NCBI GenBank assembly: GCA_037176885.1
Contig: JAWWNJ010000112.1
Location: 558,001-622,000, forward strand
Origin: Favolaschia claudopus
Taxonomy: Eukaryota > Basidiomycota > Agaricomycetes > Agaricales > Mycenaceae
Reading direction: 5' to 3'
DNA: 64,000 nucleotides
In this document: positions 24,538 to 36,882 of the stretch, piece after piece
Layout: each line of letters begins with the position of its first letter
Numbering within the stretch: position 1 is the first letter of the stretch
The notes under the pieces: model-generated
What the model was told of the DNA's origin: nothing
Seen by the model: only the letters and a program-made list of their open reading frames with translations
The model's database searches: none
Translations under genes and position numbers: made by a program

Positions 24538-27500
24538 TCAATCCCATCGTCTTTGCGGTCCATTATTGTGTCGACGTGGCCACCCGGAGTCAGCAGGGGG
24601 CGGCGGACCACCTCGACCACCTCCTCGGCCTCGACCACGACCGCGGCCGCCACGATCATTACCCCAGCTATTGTCGCGCCCACCGCGATCATATCCCTGC
24701 TGTTGGTCGCGACCGTACTCCCGCCGCTGATATGGCGATTGAGGAGGTTGCTGTCCATAGGCCGGACTATGCTGTTGGTGCGGTGGAGGATAGGGAGGTG
24801 GATATCCCATTCCTGGAACGGGGGCAGGACCATGTGTAGGCATTCTTGGACCATGATCATGACCGGGCGGAGGCATCCCCGGGTGACCCCATCCTTGAGG
24901 CGGTGGCATTCCTCCCGGTTGGGTCATGGGCATTGCCCCGGCAATTGGACTCTGCGTGTTTGTAGCAGGTATGGTATTGAGGGTGCTCGCCGTGAGGCTT
25001 TGAAGCATCACGCGGACTTGCTCAGGCGTCAACGCCGCGACCTCTGCAGCGAGAACGGACGGCTCAAATGTGAGCTGCGGAGTGGGTGTTACCGACGGCG
25101 GTGTCAACATATTGAGCGGATGGGCGATTGCAGGCCCGGTTGCTGGCGCAGGCACAGGCGGAGGTGATGCGAGCTTTCCCTTGTTGAGGATCCAAACGCC
25201 AACAAGATAATTCGCACTTCGAGTTTTCGGTAGAACGAAATTGTCGAGAAGCTCCATATAGTCTGGGAGCTTGTCACTTGATAGAAGAGGGATGATATAG
25301 AGCTCTTTGCCAGGGTGATGGTCTTTGGGACGACTGCCCCAGGGAAACACGAGTCCGTGGCGCCTGTATGAAAATGAGGAATGAATTACAACTTCGCGTG
25401 GGAGGAATGAAACACACCCTTTCGCAATCAAAAAGTCCATTAAAATTTGGAAGCCAGCATTGGCAGTGGAAGACCCAGGTGAGAAAGCGACAGCGACCAG
25501 TTCTTTCGCTGAATTCATTCTCGTTTGGAGCAAGAACTGGGCTGACTTGTCCACTGGCACGCGGCCATCAATGCGCAGAAGATCGGTGGGGAACAATGTC
25601 TTCCAGAGGGAAGAAGTAGAGTCAATTGTTCGTCCCCCAATTTGGCGGGCCACGACAGGGGTTTCTTGAGGGATAGTCGAGTCCAGAGGCATATTGATCT
25701 GCGTTGGAGACATTAGCATGATGTACAAGATACACAAAACGTTACGAACCCTTCCGGACCATACTTGAGCCGTGTTTTCGAACGCAGCTTGTAGGACTTC
25801 AGTACTGGGAGGACCTCCGCTCTCTTTTTCGTCCAGAAACATATCAAAGTCTTGATCTTCCGTGATGTCCATGCCCACCGTCTCATCCTTGTTGTCCCGC
25901 GAATCGTCCATGGGAACAGGGGAATGTGTTTGCGGAGGTGAGGAAGTCGTTGCAGGGGCCGACACAGACGTGTCAGCGTCCTCCATATCTTCTTTCTTTG
26001 GCGCCGCCCACAACGCATTCAAGTCAAAGGACGGTCCACTGCCCTTGCTAGCAAAAGGTGAAAGGCCTGTCGTTGAAGCCGTAGGTGATGCAGCCGGCGG
26101 AGCTTCCGGAGACAAAGCACGCCCAAATCCCGGAATTGGCGACGAGGCCTGGAAGTCAAAATTCGGCGCGGGACCAGATGCAGGTGGTACAGAACTGCTT
26201 GGGCTCTCTTGAGCAGCAGCAGGCAACTCGTCGTCAATATTGATGAGATCCGCGAGATTCATTTCGGGCTCTGCACTTGTGTCTGCAGCGACCACGGTAA
26301 TATCCACGCTCGATGTCGGCAAAAGCGGGGTATGCATAGGAGGACGTTGCCAGCTCGCCGGCATTGGTGTGACGGGCGACATAGGCGACTCGGGCGGCAC
26401 AGACACCGACGTCGTGCGCTGCCTCGCTCTCGCTGCACGCTCCCTTTCCCTCCTCTCCTCTTCCTCTCTACGTCTGTCGACTTCACGCTCACGTATCATC
26501 GACGTCTCACCGAGACCTTCGATATCCTCCAGGCCTTTGTGCGTCAGTTTCGCGCGCGGAATATCGGTCTTTTCAAGAATCGAATGCTCGAGTGCTTCTT
26601 TCTCTGCCATCCTGATCGCCTGCTTTGCTTGCTCATTCGCAAGGTCAGTGCTCGACATTAGCGAAATCTCTTTCGCTGTGATATCACCCGACGCTATGCG
26701 CTTGTGCAGCACGGTACGGTCAACTTTGCTCAAATTAAACTGTAGCATGCGGAAACGCTCCCTGCACGAAGAAAATGGCATCATCAGCATATAGATTGGA
26801 GACAGACAAAATCCAATGTAAAAATGAACGCACTTGTACTTCGGCCCTGCAGAAGGACTCCCCCGCTTATCCGGCTCAGAATATATACCATACACACATT
26901 GCTCAAGCTCATTAGCAAACTGCTTTGCGGCCTCTTCCACCTGGACGTTCTCCTCCTCACTCAAGTCCATCGGCACCTTCTCCTTCGGTATCCCTTGCTC
27001 ATCGCGTACGTATGGATACCGCAGAAATATGTCATGAAACATGTCCGTAAATTTCTTCAGGCAGAATTCGCGTATGGGATCCTCCGATGCCCCCGTTCCC
27101 AATCCCGACGCCGAAGTCGTGGACTCTCCCCTCTTGCGCTTTGGAGGCGGGGCATGCGCTTTGGAGTGCGAGTGCGAGGATGCCGCTGCCTTGCGCTTCA
27201 GGTTCTTCGCGCCGGGAGACTTGCGTTTCGCCCGGCCGCTGACTTCAGAGTCGGAATCTGAGCCACCAGACTCATCGGAAAAGGACAGCCGACGTGCGCG
27301 GCGGCGCTGCAGGCATAGGTAAGCCGGGAAATAAACAACAAGGTAAGATAGGAACGTACCTGAGAACTGGTACCGTGCCCTCGATCCACCACGTACTCGT
27401 CCTCGCTGCTTGGATCATCATCCGCCGATTCCGGCTCGTCGAAGGGAGCTTTGTCGATCTTCTCTTTCTTCACGGCTGGCTGCTTGGGGTTGCTAGACCT

Positions 27501-28431
27501 GCTGCTGAACCCGACATCTTCCACGGCTTCTGGACCTTCCCATAACACTACGAGGGGAACGAAAAGCGGGTCAGCACAAGACAACGCGGATTGAGTAAGA
27601 GGGAGAGTGAATAAATGGGTATGTAAATACGGCCGTTTGGCTCAAGTCTCTTTCGTAGCGATGTATGTACGACACGCGGACGACTCAAACAAACCTCAAG
27701 ACAGCACAAGCAGGTAAGAGGGCTTCACGCAAACACAGGACAAGACCATGAAGTCGGCGTATTTGCGAATAAGCGCTCGGGTGTCTTGAGTGTACAACAA
27801 AGTGCAAAGCATGAGGCAGATGCAGATAATCGTCACTCGCGGTACTGTAATAATGCAAAGCGGGGCCAAAGGTACAAGATATGATGTTTGTTGAACTACA
27901 CGAAGGCCGTAGGTGTATGGAGGGAATGGAAAGTACTCACTGACTGTACGGTGGCCGGTTTTCTGGAAGCATGGTGGACAGACATACACATCTGTGATAC
28001 CGACCGTTAGATGTAGATAAGGATTTGTGGGAGTGGAGCTCACTTATGTCTTCTGCCGTTTGGTCGTTCAGGTCAACACAGGCGAAATGGAACCTGTTGC
28101 GTGTTAGGAAAACGAAGTGGCTGCGGAGAGAGGGGAAAAAAACATACCAATCATCACATTCAGCGCAGTTGACCATTGGCGAGCCATCGTCGCCCTTCTT
28201 ACATAGACAATAGACAGCAGGATGGGGCGATTTGACTCTTTTGCCGTTGGATGTGGACTTTGCTTTGAGCAGAGTTTTGGGTCGATCGTTTTCGACATTG
28301 TCGGGACGCTTTGACTTTGGGGGTGTTGGATGTGATTTGGATACTGGTTTGGGGGTGGCTGCGCTTGAGGTAGTCCGCGTTCGCAAGCGGGTACTCATGT
28401 TCTTCGTAGTCTCGTCGTGGTTGTCTGCCAA
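24538..28431 (-). CDS. BYE1: PHD finger-TFIIS central domain-SPOC protein (Bye1-like)
   Basis: Transcription elongation/chromatin factor of the Bye1/PHF3/DIDO class, about 1,000 residues. Exon joins give a PHD finger VYCLCKKGDDGSPMVNCAEC, then DDWFHFACVDL and VYVCPPC. A basic/acidic linker follows (SEDEYVVDRGHG, RRRARRLSFSDES). The TFIIS central domain runs from DPIREFCLKKFTDMFHDIFL to DITAKEISLMSSTDLANEQA. After a long Pro/Ser-rich region is the SPOC domain (GRVPVDKSAQFLLQTRM; RHGLVFPWGSRPKDHHPG; LVGVWILNKGKL). The C-terminus is Pro/Gly/Tyr-rich with RGG-type repeats (GGRGRGRGRGGGRGG), suggesting RNA contact. Introns are short except one of about 400 nt (about 27949-27549). In known members PHD reads histone H3 and the TFIIS domain binds RNA polymerase II; here that is inferred. 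Stop at 24538-24540. Confidence 0.87.
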
Positions 28432-28557
28432 GTGTATTCAAACTCCGCCAGGTCACACTGTCACGTTGTCACGAATGAGTCATCAAGTTCGATGAGCCAC
28501 GTCATTTGCCCACGATCCAACTGTTTTTATTTCTCAAATCTCACCAATGCGCTTCTT

Positions 28558-28991
28558 CAGGACCCCGGATAATTCACCCAAATGCCTGTTCCCAATCCTG
28601 ACAAATTTCGGAAAATTTTGGCGTTTGGCCTGTGTCAAATCCTGACAAAAATGGGCCAATATGCGTCAAGGCCTGTGTCAGATCCTGACAACTTTGGGGC
28701 CAGCCGCGCTTCGACTTTTCTCGATCTGTGATTTTTGGTGGGAATGGATACGAAAATGGCCTGATTGAAGGTCAATCGCGTGCAGGGAGCCAAATTTGCT
28801 CAGAAAACACCTTTTTGAGAGGTTTTTGGGCGAAAAAATGGGGCTTAGCGGTCAATTCCCACGGATTTGATCGGAAAATTGGCCGAAGGCCTGTTCCAAT
28901 CCTGACAAAATCGGGCAAAAATCGAAATTTCAGTCCTGACAACTTGGGCCTCCGGCGGAACAGGCATTTTGGTGTAATGTCCGGGGTCCTG
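28558..28991. mobile_element. Non-autonomous terminal-inverted-repeat element (hAT-like MITE)
   Basis: The left end caggaccccggataattcac continues to gcctgttcc at 28592. The right end, read in reverse complement, is caggaccccggacattacac continuing to gcctgttcc (28991-28957). About 31 of 35 positions match. The outer flanks repeat gcttcttc on both sides, an 8-bp target duplication if the outermost C/G is not counted, which would fit hAT transposons. Inside, tcctgacaa recurs five times (about 28597, 28640, 28683, 28900 and 28934), like subterminal transposase sites. The element is about 430 bp with no transposase, so it is non-autonomous. End coordinates are good to about 1 bp. Confidence 0.72.
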
Positions 28992-30333
28992 CTTCTTCTC
29001 GTGAATGTACGTGTTAATTGCAGTTCAGGGTGGGTCTGCCACCGGCCTGCGTGGGTTCATTAAGTCTGTCGTCGTCAACCTCGGAGGCCACCGCACCCGC
29101 ACCCGAGGTTGTTCAGACAAACGCGATCCAAGGCCTGTGCCGCATGAAATCGGCAAATAGGATCCCAGAAATACAAAACTATCAGAAGCCCTCGAATGCC
29201 CCAGTTGGAAGTTCCTTCATCCGGCAGTTCAACTATCAGACGGCAAACAAGTTCGCAAGATGAGAGGGCGGGCCTCCGGCGGTGGCTCGTGCGGCATATC
29301 AGGTCCGGATCCGCCACCAAGAGCTTCTTCTGCGCAGATGGCAACTACAGTGAGCAACGTTTGCGCACAGGCGCATCTTCTGTCGTTGATTGGACTTGAT
29401 TCAACCTGATTACACCGAGGAGCCCTCTGCGCGACGAGCTTCGACGCGCACGAGGGCTTCCACGCCAACACGTGAAGGCCTGCTGACTGGTGGCTGCATT
29501 TGCCTATCTGCGCTTTGCCAATGCTACAAATTTGTGGTGAGACATGTACAGAGTACATTGTCATTTACCAATGGGCAGAAAGATCCTTCCGTTCTGCGTC
29601 ATTTTTAATAGAGTACAGCAGAGATATATACAGGACTTGATACACGCCACAGGGGGATAGGGATGGAGAGGTATGACGAAGTGGCAGAGGCTGGCAGAAC
29701 GGATTGATAGGATTTACTTGCATGGGCACATGTACCGTTCAGGCCGCCGTTAGCCGATCACACCGAAAATATTGAGGTCACTCAAGCGAGGCTTCTTCTG
29801 CTGTTGCGCCGTCGTTGCCCTCAGCGTCGACGCCGTCAGGGAGTCGAGTCCTCTGCTGCTCTGCTGGGTGTGCAACTGCTTCTAGTCTCTGCCACCACCC
29901 CTGTGTGTTATCGGGACCCGCTGGCCACTTGACCTGTCGCTGGCCTCCACTTTGACCGGGCCTGGGATTTCTCGCTGTCCTTGGCGTCGTCTGGCTCGTA
30001 TTCTCATCGCCTCACAGCTTCGTGCGCCTCTCAGCTGGGCCCAGCAGACCTGGCAGACGGCCGAGCTCGCCGTTGCCTTTCCGGACTCCACACAAGCTAA
30101 TTTGGCCCAGTTGCCCCGGTTAGTACCTTTCTCGCCGTCTGACCTCTAGTCTCGCGTTTCGTACTGCTCTGGCGGTGCGCCGTCAGTTTCGTCATATCCT
30201 ACTGCTTTGGTGCTGAATCATTTCTGTATTCTAGTAGCCTGATCCGGTAGAGGCTCTCTTAGGCTTGTCTTGATACTGCGCGCTTTGCCCGCCCGTTCAA
30301 GCTGTTCTAACTGCTTTACCCGCTCCCCGACAT
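28992..30333. other. Intergenic region upstream of the CH-kinase gene
   Basis: About 1.3 kb with no supported gene. Open frames here lack family patterns. The last 500 bp are C/T-rich, with runs such as ctgctgctctgctggg and several cgtcgtc words. They probably contain the promoter and a long 5' UTR of the gene starting at 30334. Confidence 0.5.
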
Positions 30334-33300
30334 ATGGCCACTGCCGTCCTCGCTACTGTAAACGTTCCCACGTCTACGTCCAGTCATTTCCGCATGCCAT
30401 CCCAGCGTGCACCCCCAAAACCCTCCGCCTCCGCCGGAGCGTCATCCTCTCGTTTACCTCCAACAAATCCTTCGTCTGCAACTTTGAGTGTTTCCACCGC
30501 TCCCGGCGCGCCCGAACCCGCTCCCAAAACCTTTCACCGCATAAAGTCTACTTTGGAACAGAGTCTGCGCACCGCGACGCGTTCAAAGAAGACGGCTCAA
30601 CCCGTTGTCAGCGATTATCTCACCATCTCCAATGCCAACGGAGTCGGAAAAGGCAAAGAACGCGCGGGAGTTGATGGCGAGAAAGACAAGTCGAGGTCAA
30701 AGTGGTTCAGCAGAAGCGGTCGCCAGTCAGTGACGCCTTCTCCGTCTCCCATACCCCCAAGTCCTATACCTCCGGAACAAGGCGACGAACGGCCGGCCGG
30801 CTTCCTAGGCACCCTGCGTCAAGGGTCGTTGTCCTCTCCCGCTCTGCACCTATATTCGCAAGCGCTGCCTTCACCAAAGTCGCGCTCTGCCATCCCGGCT
30901 TCTTCATCATCCAACAGTGATGCTCTTGTGTCTCCGACGCGTGAGCGAACGCGAAGACCAAGTCTTCAACCTCTTCAGCGAAACCTCAGCGACTTGCCCC
31001 CAACACCCGCAAGAGAGCGCGTCTCTCGCCATCGAGCTACAAAGTCCAATCCCCTCAACTCTGTAACACAGGCTCCCACGGCGCCCATCCGCATTCCGAG
31101 CTCCCCAGTCCCAACGACGCCCCGCAAGCCAACGCGCGACCCTCCGCCATCACCCCCAGAAACCCCCACTCCGTCATCTGGTTCGCGAGGTCACATAACG
31201 CGATCGTCGTCTTCATCAACGAGCGTCTCTCAGCCTCTCAAGAGTGCTCCATTGTCGATTTCCCCTCCCAACGGAACGAGCCAAATTCGCCCCAAGTCGC
31301 CCAGTAGGCGCGTAGTCACCCCATTGAGAAGTCATTCTTCCGCGTCAACTTCTCACTTGCCACTCTCCCCTTCGCCCGTGCCACCGTCTCCTGGTCCGCG
31401 TCGACCTTCAATAGATTCGGGTCGACGTCCGTCCCTTGACACCCCAAGACGCGTCTCTATTGATTCTCCGCGCGCGTCCCTTGACTCCCCTCGGAGACCA
31501 TCGTTCCGGGACGAGTCGCCGTCTCCTGTTCGTCCTCGCGCTCGGACGCCGTCACAGCAACGTCCCGCATATGCGAACCGGCAATATAACATGTCCACGA
31601 CCTCCCTCTCACCGCCATCGAACCCAGAGCATCGGGAACTTATACGTACAGCGACATCAATGCTATGCAAAGAGGTCGTGAAACCGCCGGTGCACATGAG
31701 TCGGACAGAGGCTGGTTTGAAGGACTGGGAGGAAGTCGAGGTGCGTGTGCGCGCCCTGGCGAGACTAGAGCGTATTTGGGGAAAGAGTGGCATCGGAGGA
31801 AGTTCAAGTAACCTTACGTTGGGTGCACCCGCGGGTGTAAGTGTCGGGGGAGAGGACAGAGAGCGACGATTGTTCACCGAGGCATTGCGGGATGGATTTG
31901 TCCTTTGCCAGTGCGCCCTCAAAACGTCTTTGTCTTTCTTGTTCCTTTGCTAATTTTTTTCTGTTTCCAGGCTCATGAACAAACTGCGGTCGAGTTCGAT
32001 CGTACGACCCGACGTTCGCGATGACGGATTCGTACGAACTTCAAACATCACCAAATTCTTGGCTGCTTGTTCGTCATATGGGCTACCCAACGAGGATCTG
32101 TTCCAGCGCGATGACCTCATTGAGGCGACCAGCGAATCCCTGGCTCGCGTGGCCCGGACCATAATCGCGTTAATCAAGTACGTCGACACCCCTATTCCCT
32201 CGAAATTCGTTGCCCCAGTAGTTCCACCGAGCAACGTCAGGAAAGTCAGCAGTCCGATAACGTCTTCCGGCCCCTACGGTCAAGGGAGCTCGCGAACAGC
32301 TGCCGCGTCAACGCCGAATTTGCATGTCCGTTCACCACCACCTTCCTCCCCCTCGCCCACCCCGCACACACGCAAACGCTGGAGTCCTCCATCTGATTTG
32401 CCGAGTGTACGTTCAATTAGTCCGGACGAAAATTCAAGTGCGTCGAGCGGTCTGACGCCAACCGGAAATGGGGATGTGCCGTCGTCAAATGCCAAACGCG
32501 ATCGCGCGGTTGTTGTTTCGAAATTGAAAATCGATCAGGACGATTCCGGAAGGGATTTAGTACCACCACCACCTCTACTTTCGCCTCCTCCCCGATCCCC
32601 ACTCCGGCCCCAGCCGTCGAAGGTCAATGAACAGGATGGTCCTGTGCCACTCGGCCGCACGCTAAGTCAACAACATTCGTCTCCCCCTCCACTCCGATCG
32701 GTTGCCAACTCTACCCAAGCTCCGCTTGGGACACCCGTCAGGGAGAGTTTCGATCAACCTACCAATCCTCCCAACCCTCGACAATCTGTTGCGTCAACAT
32801 CCTCCAGCGCTATGACGGAAACCACCACTACCACAGTATTGTCGAGTCTTCTCGACGTCTCTCGACACAGCTACAGCAAGTACGGGACCATCCGCACGAT
32901 CACCACCGACATTACCTCTGAGGCCCCTAGTATCACGCGCACGGAGGGCAGCTTCATCGCAGAGGATTTGGCGCGCAAGCGGGAAGCTGCGACAAAGATG
33001 TACAACCGGGAGACAAAGTTGAGTGAGAGCTTCATTGACCTCTCTCGCGTCGAGGAGATGGATGAGGCTGGAACGGCGTCGAGGGGTTTGGGCCGTCAAT
33101 GGCAGGAACAGTCGCCGCCACCCGACGTGCAAAGGGTCGAGAGCGGCAAACCCGCAATTCATCTCCGCAAAGGCAAATGGCCCGATGACTTCATCGACGT
33201 ACTACCACCCAGATCGCCTACCACGGAGACCCGCTCTTCTTCGCCATCGTCTGCCATCTCCGGGCCTCGGAAGATCGCCATCGTGGGCGCTCCCAAACGC

Positions 33301-35899
33301 AATGAGAGTGTGGAGTCGTTACCACAATTCCCTAGACGACCCAGCCACCGCGCCCGTCATAGTCTCGACGCGCCCGTTCTCTTCCCGAAGCAGGACTCAT
33401 TCATCTCCCGACGGGACAGCAGTCCTGATTCGGCGGGCGGAAGCAGAGTTATCCCAGCCCGGCGGCCCAGTAACAAGCCACATCGGAGTGGCTCACTGGT
33501 TCCACGAAGTGACTCGCGTGAACGCAGTAACGATTCGCTGGTACCTTTCCCGCGCACAGCGTCAGGCGAACACTCCCCTGCAGGTTCATCACCCCCGGAT
33601 CGCGCGACCTCGCCCCTCTCCGACCGACCCCGGCTTCCAAGAGGACGCTTCTCCAGCGACGTCGAAGGCACCAACCGCCGACGGCCGCGACCAAGCTCGT
33701 ACGATGAGTTGGGGGCGAAACCATCGCGTTCACGCTTTGAGAGCATGATGAATCTTGGTGTCGCGTCTGGCAATACCAGTGCGAGTGACCTTATGAACCG
33801 GGATTCGTTCGATGGCAGTTTTGTGCGGCAAACCTTGATCATACGAGAAGAGGGGAAGCCACCAACTAACTTCGTAAGTCCAGAGCTCTCTTATACCATT
33901 ACGGCACCACTGACAGTGTTCGTAGCAATTGGGTAACTGCATCGGGCGCGGACAGTTTGGTTCGGTATATAGGGCTTTGAATCTGAACACGGGCCAGATG
34001 GTCGCAGTCAAACGGATCCGGTTGGAAGGTTTGAAGGAGGATGAGGTTACAACTTTAATGCGGGAGGTCGATCTTGTTAAAAGCCTATCTCATCCGAGTA
34101 TCGTCAAGTACGAGGGTATGGCCCGAGATCAAGATACTCTTAGCATTGTCCTGGAGTGCGTTCTCGTTTCCTCTTCAGTGCGATTGCCATCTAACTCCAC
34201 GATTCAGGTACGCGGAGAATGGTTCCCTTGGACAAACCTTGAAGGCTTTCGGAAAGCTCAACGAGCGGCTCGTCGCCAGCTATGTCGTCAAAATCCTCGA
34301 GGGCCTGCATTATCTTCACGCGAGCGAAGTCGTCCATTGCGATCTCAAGGCCGCCAACATTCTAACGACCAAAAACGGCAATGTCAAGCTTTCTGATTTT
34401 GGTGTCTCCCTTAACCTGCGGGCGATGGAGCGGGAAATTAAGGATGTTGCGGGTACTCCGAATTGGATGGCACCCGAGGTCATTGAGCTCAAGGGTGCCT
34501 CGACTAAGTCGGACATCTGGTCATTAGCGTGCACTGTAATCGAGCTGCTGACCGGCAGACCCCCTTACGCCGAAATTGCGAACAGCATGTCTGGTATGCT
34601 TCAATTAGCTACTGTTAGATTTCTACTGACAGACTGCTGCAGTCATGTTCCGCATCGTCGAGGATGACATGCCTCCTTTGCCAGAAGATTGCTCACCCTT
34701 GCTGGAGGATTTCCTCAAACAGTGCTTCAATAAGGATCCGACGAAGCGACCCAGCGCCGAGCTTCTGTGCGAACATCAATGGCTCAAAAAAAATTGGGGT
34801 GCGCATAAGGTATTGATTGCTCTTGCGATTTCCATTCCAGCCGAGTTTGGTGGCTGACTGCCCTGTAGGAGTTACGGCCACAAGACAGCATCCCTTTCCT
34901 CCGGCGGGTCAGTGCCGACTTGCAGAAGTCGGAGGCGGTTCGCTACCTTTCGCAGATGGAAATGCCTGACACACCGGTGGAAGGAGAGCCGTCAATCAGC
35001 GGCTCACCTCCTGGTCGCCGAATCTCCTTCTCTCGTCCTGTGGACCAAGACATCTCACGCGAACATTCGTTCGTGAAAACAACGTTTAGCAAACGTATGT
35101 CTTTTCCGTTTCGATTTCATAGCTAGATTAATCTCGTGTTGTAGCCATGGTGTGCCGAGTTTGTCTCCTCAACGTCAAGAAGAGTGCCGTACTCTGCGAG
35201 CAATGCAGCCTAATCGCCCACTCCAAATGCGCTATCAATGCGCCTCCCACTTGTGATCTCCGCGCTCAGCTGTTACTTTACGCGCAGTATGCAGAGAAGG
35301 GTAATCCCATGAGCGCTTACTCCAATCCGTTGGACGTTCTGAGCGAGCCAGGACATGGGACACCTCATCCGATTGGTCCTGTGTCTGAAGTCGCATACGT
35401 CGCCCATACCCCGCGAAGCAGTCTTGACGGTTTGGCGCCTCCACCTCCTTTAAATCACGGGCCACCCGGTGTTACCCCTCCGACCGCCTTTAAGTTCATG
35501 GCTGCCTTCAAGCGGTCTCGGTCTAACCTGTCACCCGAGCCCGACTTTGCCTCCTCGTCGAGCTCCATTCCCCAAGTGCCCCCGAAGGATGTCGGTGCAA
35601 AGAAGCTCCGCAAGGATCCGAAAGACCGGCCTCAATCTGTCAAGAGCACGAGCACGACGGCCAACACGGCCAGCATGCGTAGCGGGCAGAGTCTAGGGAG
35701 TCGCTCCAATGTAAAGTCGCTGGATGAAATGCCGTCGGAAATCCAGCGAAAACGGTCGAGGATGGGCTCCAAGTCGGCAGCATCGGAGGTAGCTGTAGAA
35801 TTGTCCACCTCTGTCAGCGTTCCTGGTGGTCTCCCTACAGAACCCGCCGCCGCAAAGAAACATTCCAAATCGCGGTCGAGCAATTGCATCGTACAATAA
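30334..35899 (+). CDS. Cdc7/SepH/Cdc15-type kinase with CH domain, C1 domain and CaaX end
   Basis: STE-group serine/threonine kinase of the septation/mitotic-exit (SIN/MEN) type, about 1,750 residues in seven exons. The N-terminal third is Ser/Pro-rich and disordered. A calponin-homology-like domain follows across the first intron (ALARLERIWGKSG; EALRDGFVLCQLMNKLRSSS; SYGLPNEDLFQRDDLIEAT). After a second disordered stretch comes the kinase: GNCIGRGQFGSVYRALN, VAVKRIRLEG, VVHCDLKAANIL, KLSDFGVSLNL, AGTPNWMAPEVIEL. The catalytic loop reads HCD, not HRD, as in SepH. Downstream is a full C1 zinc pattern, H-x12-C-x2-C-x10-C-x2-C-x4-H-x2-C-x7-C, starting at the His of SREHSF. The protein ends SKSRSSNCIVQ, a CaaX box with Gln last, typical of farnesylation. 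Membrane anchoring is inferred from the C1 and CaaX elements. Confidence 0.92.
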
Positions 35900-36882
35900 T
35901 TTATTTCATTCGTTTCTGATCTCTGCATCGCTCACTTTCGTTGTCCTCAACTCATCTCCCCCTCGTGTACCAGTAGCCTTTCCTCTCTCCTACATATCGC
36001 GTTTGATCTTGCAAACTTTTATCGCATACATCTCATACTTGTACCTAGTATATTGCAATACCTACATCCAGCCCATACACGCCTGCTTACTTACTTAGTC
36101 TAACCAGTGGGCACTATCGCAGTCTCTCAGCAATCGTAGAAATAAAAACTTTCTGAGACAAATTTTCGGGCGGCTCAAGTTGGACCTCACGTGGGCCGCA
36201 ACACATTGTCTTTCATCAACCACCCGAACGACGAGGCGACCAGCTGGCCAGGATAGTGAATACAATTCAGGCCTTTTTAGGCGCCTTGCAGTTGTACACA
36301 TATGGCCTTCTGCTTCTAAATCTGTGCGACCGCTGGTGATCGTCTTGTTTAGTTTTTCTGCCCATGCGTATGGCTGCTTTCTATCCGACTCTTCGGTTGC
36401 ATGCGACATAGGCAGGACCCTACAGATCGCTCGGCGGCTCAATGCGGTTCTCTTGGACTATTCACTGAACCTATGTAGCAACCTGAGATGAACTGCTTTC
36501 ACAATCTCCGGCTTTCTCAGAATCAAGTTCTTCACTTGATAAGGCAAGCCGAACTCTCTGACTACTCAGGCGAGGAAGCTCGGTTTCGAGCTCTCCGGAT
36601 AATCATTGGCAAACGTTGTATCCGCCTCTGGCCGTTCCTATTATCGTCTTGCTATCTATCGGCTGACTTCTCTTCTGTTTATCTTGATGAAGACTCGCCT
36701 AATATCATGCTGAGATACCATCCCCTAGTGCTCCCGTATATTCTTGTGCAAGTCAGCTGTGTAGCATTCCATATGCATCCTCCCCCCAGGGTTTCTTGTA
36801 GGACACCTTGGCTTTCTGACCGGTATAAATATCGATGTAGGTGCACCGTTGTGGTAGGAGCTACCTTTCTGCCAAGTTCACG
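35900..36882. other. Intergenic spacer upstream of chitinase
   Basis: About 980 bp. No gene supported; open frames on either strand show no family pattern. The 3' part is the chitinase promoter, with a TATA-like box listed separately. Confidence 0.5.
36824..36831 (+). promoter_or_regulatory. TATA-like box of chitinase gene
   Basis: tataaata, 52 bp before the chitinase ATG, in a plausible position for a core promoter with a short 5' UTR. Found by eye only. Confidence 0.45.

Noticed and set aside
36095..36442. Open frames between the CH-kinase and the chitinase genes
   Set aside because: No recognisable motif, no signal peptide, and no splice continuation.
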